A stretch of 38,775 bases of DNA from a virus, in the IMG/VR virus record IMGVR_UViG_3300025051_000007, positions 1 through 38,775 of that record. One strand, given 5' to 3'. Within the stretch, counting starts at the first letter, position 1. Each line of letters starts with the position of its first letter. A model generated the notes under the pieces. The model saw only the letters and a program-made list of their open reading frames with translations. It did not search any database and had not been told where the DNA came from. Below are positions 37,137 to 38,775 of the stretch, piece by piece. The position numbers and the translations under genes were made by a program.

Positions 37137-37244
37137 TTACTCCCACAGAGCGGACCACATGGTCCGCGCAAACCACGCAACGTCCGACGCCCAGCCCGGC
37201 CGCCACGGCCGTAACAGGTGCTCCTGCAGCGTCTGGGTGATCAT
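37137..37244 (-). CDS. Very small phage protein (35 aa)
   Basis: A 35-aa, Trp-rich peptide, MITQTLQEHLLRPWRPGWAS then DVAWFARTMWSALWE. It is supported by an ATGA overlap with the stop of the excisionase-like gene and by CAGGAGA upstream of its ATG. Four tryptophans and alternating hydrophobic residues suggest an amphipathic helix that could bind a membrane or a protein. Small peptides next to excisionase genes exist in many temperate phages, but no function can be read here. A longer in-frame start exists at 37391 but has antisense-like composition. Confidence 0.45.
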   Translation of the reverse strand: MITQTLQEHLLRPWRPGWASDVAWFARTMWSALWE

Positions 37245-37483
37245 GCCGTCTTCTCCTGCAGCCCGACCGGGACTGCCGCAATCGGACGCCCCGTCCACAT
37301 TGACCCCGCCAGCGCCGCAATGTCTTCCGGGTGAAACACCACGTATCGGCCCGCACGCCGGTGTCGGATCAGGTCCCGTCGCACCCGCCACCGCAACTGG
37401 CTGATCGTCAGCCCGGTCAACCTCGATGCGTCCTCTATCTTCACTCCCGTCGCCGGCATCCCGCCACCGTCACACCGTTTCAT
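37241..37483 (-). CDS. Excisionase-like winged HTH protein
   Basis: An 80-aa protein. Residues about 14-50 (VKIEDASRLTGLTISQLRWR, VRRDLIRHRRAGRYVVFHPE) give the MerR/excisionase winged helix: a helix-turn-helix followed by a wing that ends in the typical R-x-G-R-x-x-x-[FI]-x-x-x-[DE]-[IV]. Such proteins act as recombination directionality factors or small transcription regulators. The start at 37483 has AAGGAGG and a second AAGGAG upstream, 29 bp after hairpin copy 6. It is far from int in this linear view (36 kb) but about 3.1 kb away if the ends join. Regulator versus excisionase cannot be decided from the sequence. Confidence 0.65.
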   Translation of the reverse strand: MKRCDGGGMPATGVKIEDASRLTGLTISQLRWRVRRDLIRHRRAGRYVVFHPEDIAALAGSMWTGRPIAAVPVGLQEKTA

Positions 37484-37512
37484 GCTCCTTGCCCTCCTTC
37501 TTCTCTTGCATC

Positions 37513-37531
37513 CCATGGGCTTGTCCCGTGG
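37513..37531 (-). repeat. Hairpin element family, copy 6
   Basis: CCATGGG-CTTGT-CCCGTGG on the plus strand; one stem pair is changed to a wobble pair. It lies 29 bp before the start of the excisionase-like gene. Confidence 0.82.
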
Positions 37532-37617
37532 TCCGTTTCGCACTACCTTCCGCACAGCAAAGGGGCCGCCCGCGCCGGTATCCGGCCGTGACGCGAGCAG
37601 CCCGGGAGAAACACGCC

Positions 37618-37809
37618 ATGTCTTCAAGCCTGTCTGTCATCGAAACACGCCTCGCCAACATCGAAGCCGCCCAACTCGCTACCCTCGAACTGCTCATATT
37701 GCACATCAGGGCTTCCGAGAAAGGGCAGGAGTGCGCCCCACCCGCTTACGCGAACGCGACACGAGAGATTGGGAAAGCTCTTTCCGCGCTTCCTCGTATT
37801 CGGGACTGA
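37618..37809 (+). CDS. Small plus-strand phage protein (63 aa)
   Basis: A 63-aa protein with an amphipathic helix in the first half (MSSSLSVIETRLANIEAAQL, then ATLELLILHIRAS), which looks like a short coiled coil, and a polar second half. The start at 37618 follows GGGAG ten bases upstream. Its 3' part (37706-37809) overlaps the minus-strand 103-aa gene. The regular heptad pattern makes me favour it over the minus-strand frame 37470-37706 on the opposite strand. It could start a rightward transcript that continues at 38440, but no promoter is clear. Confidence 0.45.
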   Translation: MSSSLSVIETRLANIEAAQLATLELLILHIRASEKGQECAPPAYANATREIGKALSALPRIRD

Positions 37810-38017
37810 GCTCCAGTCTTCTCACAAACCACCGGTCGCGCGCTTCGTAAAACGCCGCATCAAGCTCGGCGGCCGTTCGCCCGGCAAAGTGCCGGGCGAA
37901 TTGCAACGCTATGCGTTGATCCTTTTCGGAAAGAACGCGACGGTACGACACCGGTTTGCCCGCCAAGATTTCGGTGGCGGTTGCAATCAAACGTCTCGAC
38001 TCTGCGTACGTCTTCAT
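37706..38017 (-). CDS. Early phage protein of unknown function (103 aa)
   Basis: A 103-aa, highly charged helical protein: MKTYAESRRLIATATEILAG, then VSYRRVLSEKDQRIALQFAR and a Glu/Arg-rich end (LELSPEYEEARKELSQSLVS). I recognise no family. The start at 38017 has AAGGAGG seven bases upstream, just after hairpin copy 7. The last 104 bases overlap the plus-strand 63-aa gene. The C-terminus is very basic (SRSRKRVGRTPALSRKP). Confidence 0.55.
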   Translation of the reverse strand: MKTYAESRRLIATATEILAGKPVSYRRVLSEKDQRIALQFARHFAGRTAAELDAAFYEARDRWFVRRLELSPEYEEARKELSQSLVSRSRKRVGRTPALSRKP

Positions 38018-38041
38018 CGCCCTGCCTCCTTCTGTTGCATC

Positions 38042-38060
38042 CCACGGGCTTGACCCGTGG
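38042..38060 (-). repeat. Hairpin element family, copy 7
   Basis: CCACGGG-CTTGA-CCCGTGG on the plus strand. On the transcribed strand it starts immediately after the stop of the 96-aa gene (38061-38063) and ends 24 bp before the start of the 103-aa gene. Confidence 0.9.
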
Positions 38061-38351
38061 TCACCTGGCAAACTCCAAATTGTCGGGATAGTAGTCAGCC
38101 CAGCGGCTGCGCTCGAACAGGTCAAGCATGGGGCTCTGGCCTGGGCGGTACACGTCGCCGGGACGCCAGCCCGCGGTGAAATCCTTTTCGTACCTCAGCA
38201 GCCGCTTGTACTCGGGCGCTTTGGGGTGCGGTTTCACCGTCACCAGGTCCGGCCGGTCGTCCACGATCAACATCATCCGGCCGGTACTTCGGGAGAACAC
38301 TGCTGTGGTCAAGCCGAACGTGCCGACCACCTTGTATCGCTTGGTGCGCAT
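38061..38351 (-). CDS. Early phage protein of unknown function (96 aa)
   Basis: A 96-aa protein: MRTKRYKVVGTFGLTTAVFS, then GRMMLIVDDRPDLVTVKPHP and an aromatic-rich C-terminal half (LLRYEKDFTAGWRPGDVYRP, then RSRWADYYPDNLEF). I recognise no family. The start at 38351 has GGAGGG ten bases upstream. It is the first gene of the leftward transcript as seen in this window and diverges from the plus-strand coiled-coil gene across 88 bp. Confidence 0.55.
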   Translation of the reverse strand: MRTKRYKVVGTFGLTTAVFSRSTGRMMLIVDDRPDLVTVKPHPKAPEYKRLLRYEKDFTAGWRPGDVYRPGQSPMLDLFERSRWADYYPDNLEFAR

Positions 38352-38439
38352 CGGCTCACACCCTCCCGTCCCGGTTCTCAGACCCCGCCTGGACTTCCCT
38401 GGTCGCCGTGTTACCTTCCGTACTTAGGGAGACCCCACC
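38352..38439. promoter_or_regulatory. Divergent intergenic region
   Basis: Eighty-eight bases separate the start of the leftward early genes (38351) from the start of the rightward coiled-coil gene (38440). Divergent promoters and operators are expected here. I see GGGAG before 38440 and GGAGGG before 38351, but no convincing -35/-10 pair or palindromic operator. Confidence 0.4.
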
Positions 38440-38775
38440 ATGTTCGACTGGATTGTCACCCGTATCGACGACTTCTTTTCCGGCTCCACACGGCGCGCTC
38501 AGATTGCGCTTCTTCAACAGGAACTTCAGTGGGTGCTTGCGCAAAAGGCGGAGCTTGTTCAACGCTTTGAGCGCGACATAGCAGAAATGAAGGCCGAAAA
38601 TCTGCGCCTCCAGGCGACGAATGCGGAGCTTGTTGCGGCGAATGCGGAGCTTGTTGCGGCGAATCAGGGCCTTGTTCTGGAGAATCAGCGCCTTATTGAA
38701 GCGGACAACCTCCGCCCGCGAGGGCCAATCCCAAGCGTGAGTGTGCTCAGTCACCGATCCCGCCCCCCCTCTCCC
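38440..38775 (+). CDS. Coiled-coil protein, runs off the right edge
   Basis: An open frame of 112 codons with no stop before the edge. It opens MFDWIVTRIDDFFSGSTRRA, then becomes a long coiled coil (ALLQQELQWVLAQKAELVQR, IAEMKAENLRLQATN). A perfect 21-bp tandem repeat (38620-38640 and 38641-38661) encodes two identical heptads NAELVAA. The final 20 residues (RPRGPIPSVSVLSHRSRPPS) are Pro/Arg-rich. A ribosome binding site AGGGAG lies about nine bases before the ATG. If the ends of the window are joined, the frame continues for 29 codons through the hicA-like fragment and stops at 88-90, overlapping hicB by ATGA, giving a 141-aa protein. The minus-strand frame opposite (38356-38754) is a mirror of the repeats. 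Confidence 0.6.
   Translation, partial: MFDWIVTRIDDFFSGSTRRAQIALLQQELQWVLAQKAELVQRFERDIAEMKAENLRLQATNAELVAANAELVAANQGLVLENQRLIEADNLRPRGPIPSVSVLSHRSRPPSP

Noticed and set aside
37470-37706. A 78-aa minus-strand frame with TGATG coupling to the 103-aa gene
   Set aside because: It reads through hairpin copy 6 and the ribosome binding site of the next gene and has antisense-like composition; the plus-strand 63-aa frame is more protein-like. Some doubt remains.
38356-38754. A 132-aa minus-strand frame opposite the coiled-coil gene
   Set aside because: Its Lys/Arg/Asn repeats are the mirror of the plus-strand heptads, and its ATG has no good ribosome binding site.

Overview
The window reads as a temperate, T7-like podovirus of the Bordetella BPP-1 type of gene order, either as a free (circular or circularly permuted) genome or very nearly all of one. 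The DNA is GC rich, genes have good Shine-Dalgarno sequences, and almost everything lies on the minus strand in one long, tightly packed transcription direction in which neighbours repeatedly overlap by ATGA. The host cannot be named from the sequence; it is a high-GC bacterium whose tmRNA (or a tRNA-Ala) gene probably supplies the attachment site.

Layout, left to right. 1-332 (+): the last 29 codons of a hicA-like toxin gene and a complete hicB-like antitoxin gene. 333-614: attachment region with a 23-nt copy of a tmRNA/tRNA-Ala 3' end (506-528) and short repeats that may be integrase arm sites. 615-1700 (+): tyrosine integrase. 1701-9175 (-): a host-interface module with a tail fibre, a LamG-domain fibre-like protein, a beta-helix protein, a lipoprotein, a DUF1353 protein and an XhlA/holin-like protein; four consecutive products here begin with export signals. 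9183-18096 (-): three internal virion (ejected) proteins, one of 2246 aa. 18101-25891 (-): tail tubular proteins B and A, major capsid, scaffold, Bbp19-like protein, portal and a small glycine-rich protein. 25620-27386 (-): an acetyltransferase-like ORF and three small genes built from shared repeats. 27459-29575 (-): both terminase subunits and a small gene. 29613-33850 (-): an accessory cassette with a class I methyltransferase, a radical-SAM/glycosyltransferase/glycosyltransferase fusion of 976 aa and a VRR-NUC nuclease. 33850-38351 (-): replication-organiser protein, DUF2303 protein, excisionase-like HTH protein and small early genes. 37618-37809 and 38440-end (+): two small proteins, the second a coiled coil running off the right edge.

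How it works together: the phage has integrase and an excisionase candidate, packages with a terminase pair, assembles a portal-scaffold-capsid head with a short tail, and ejects large internal proteins. It encodes no DNA or RNA polymerase that I can see, so replication and transcription should depend on the host. I could not recognise a repressor or an endolysin.

The most interesting material is in the 26-38 kb arm. Two unrelated families of short palindromic elements are scattered there and absent from the structural arm: a 19-nt hairpin (7 copies, mostly between a stop codon and the next ribosome binding site) and a 20-nt CRISPR-repeat-like element (5 copies, always inside genes and always in the phase that encodes QSPFG or QAPFG). 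There is also a 121-bp structure closed by a perfect 18-bp inverted repeat in front of the replication gene, and two identical heptamer arrays inside that gene that could be an origin. The reading frame of the right-edge coiled-coil gene continues, if the ends are joined, into the hicA fragment at the left edge, which supports a circular molecule.
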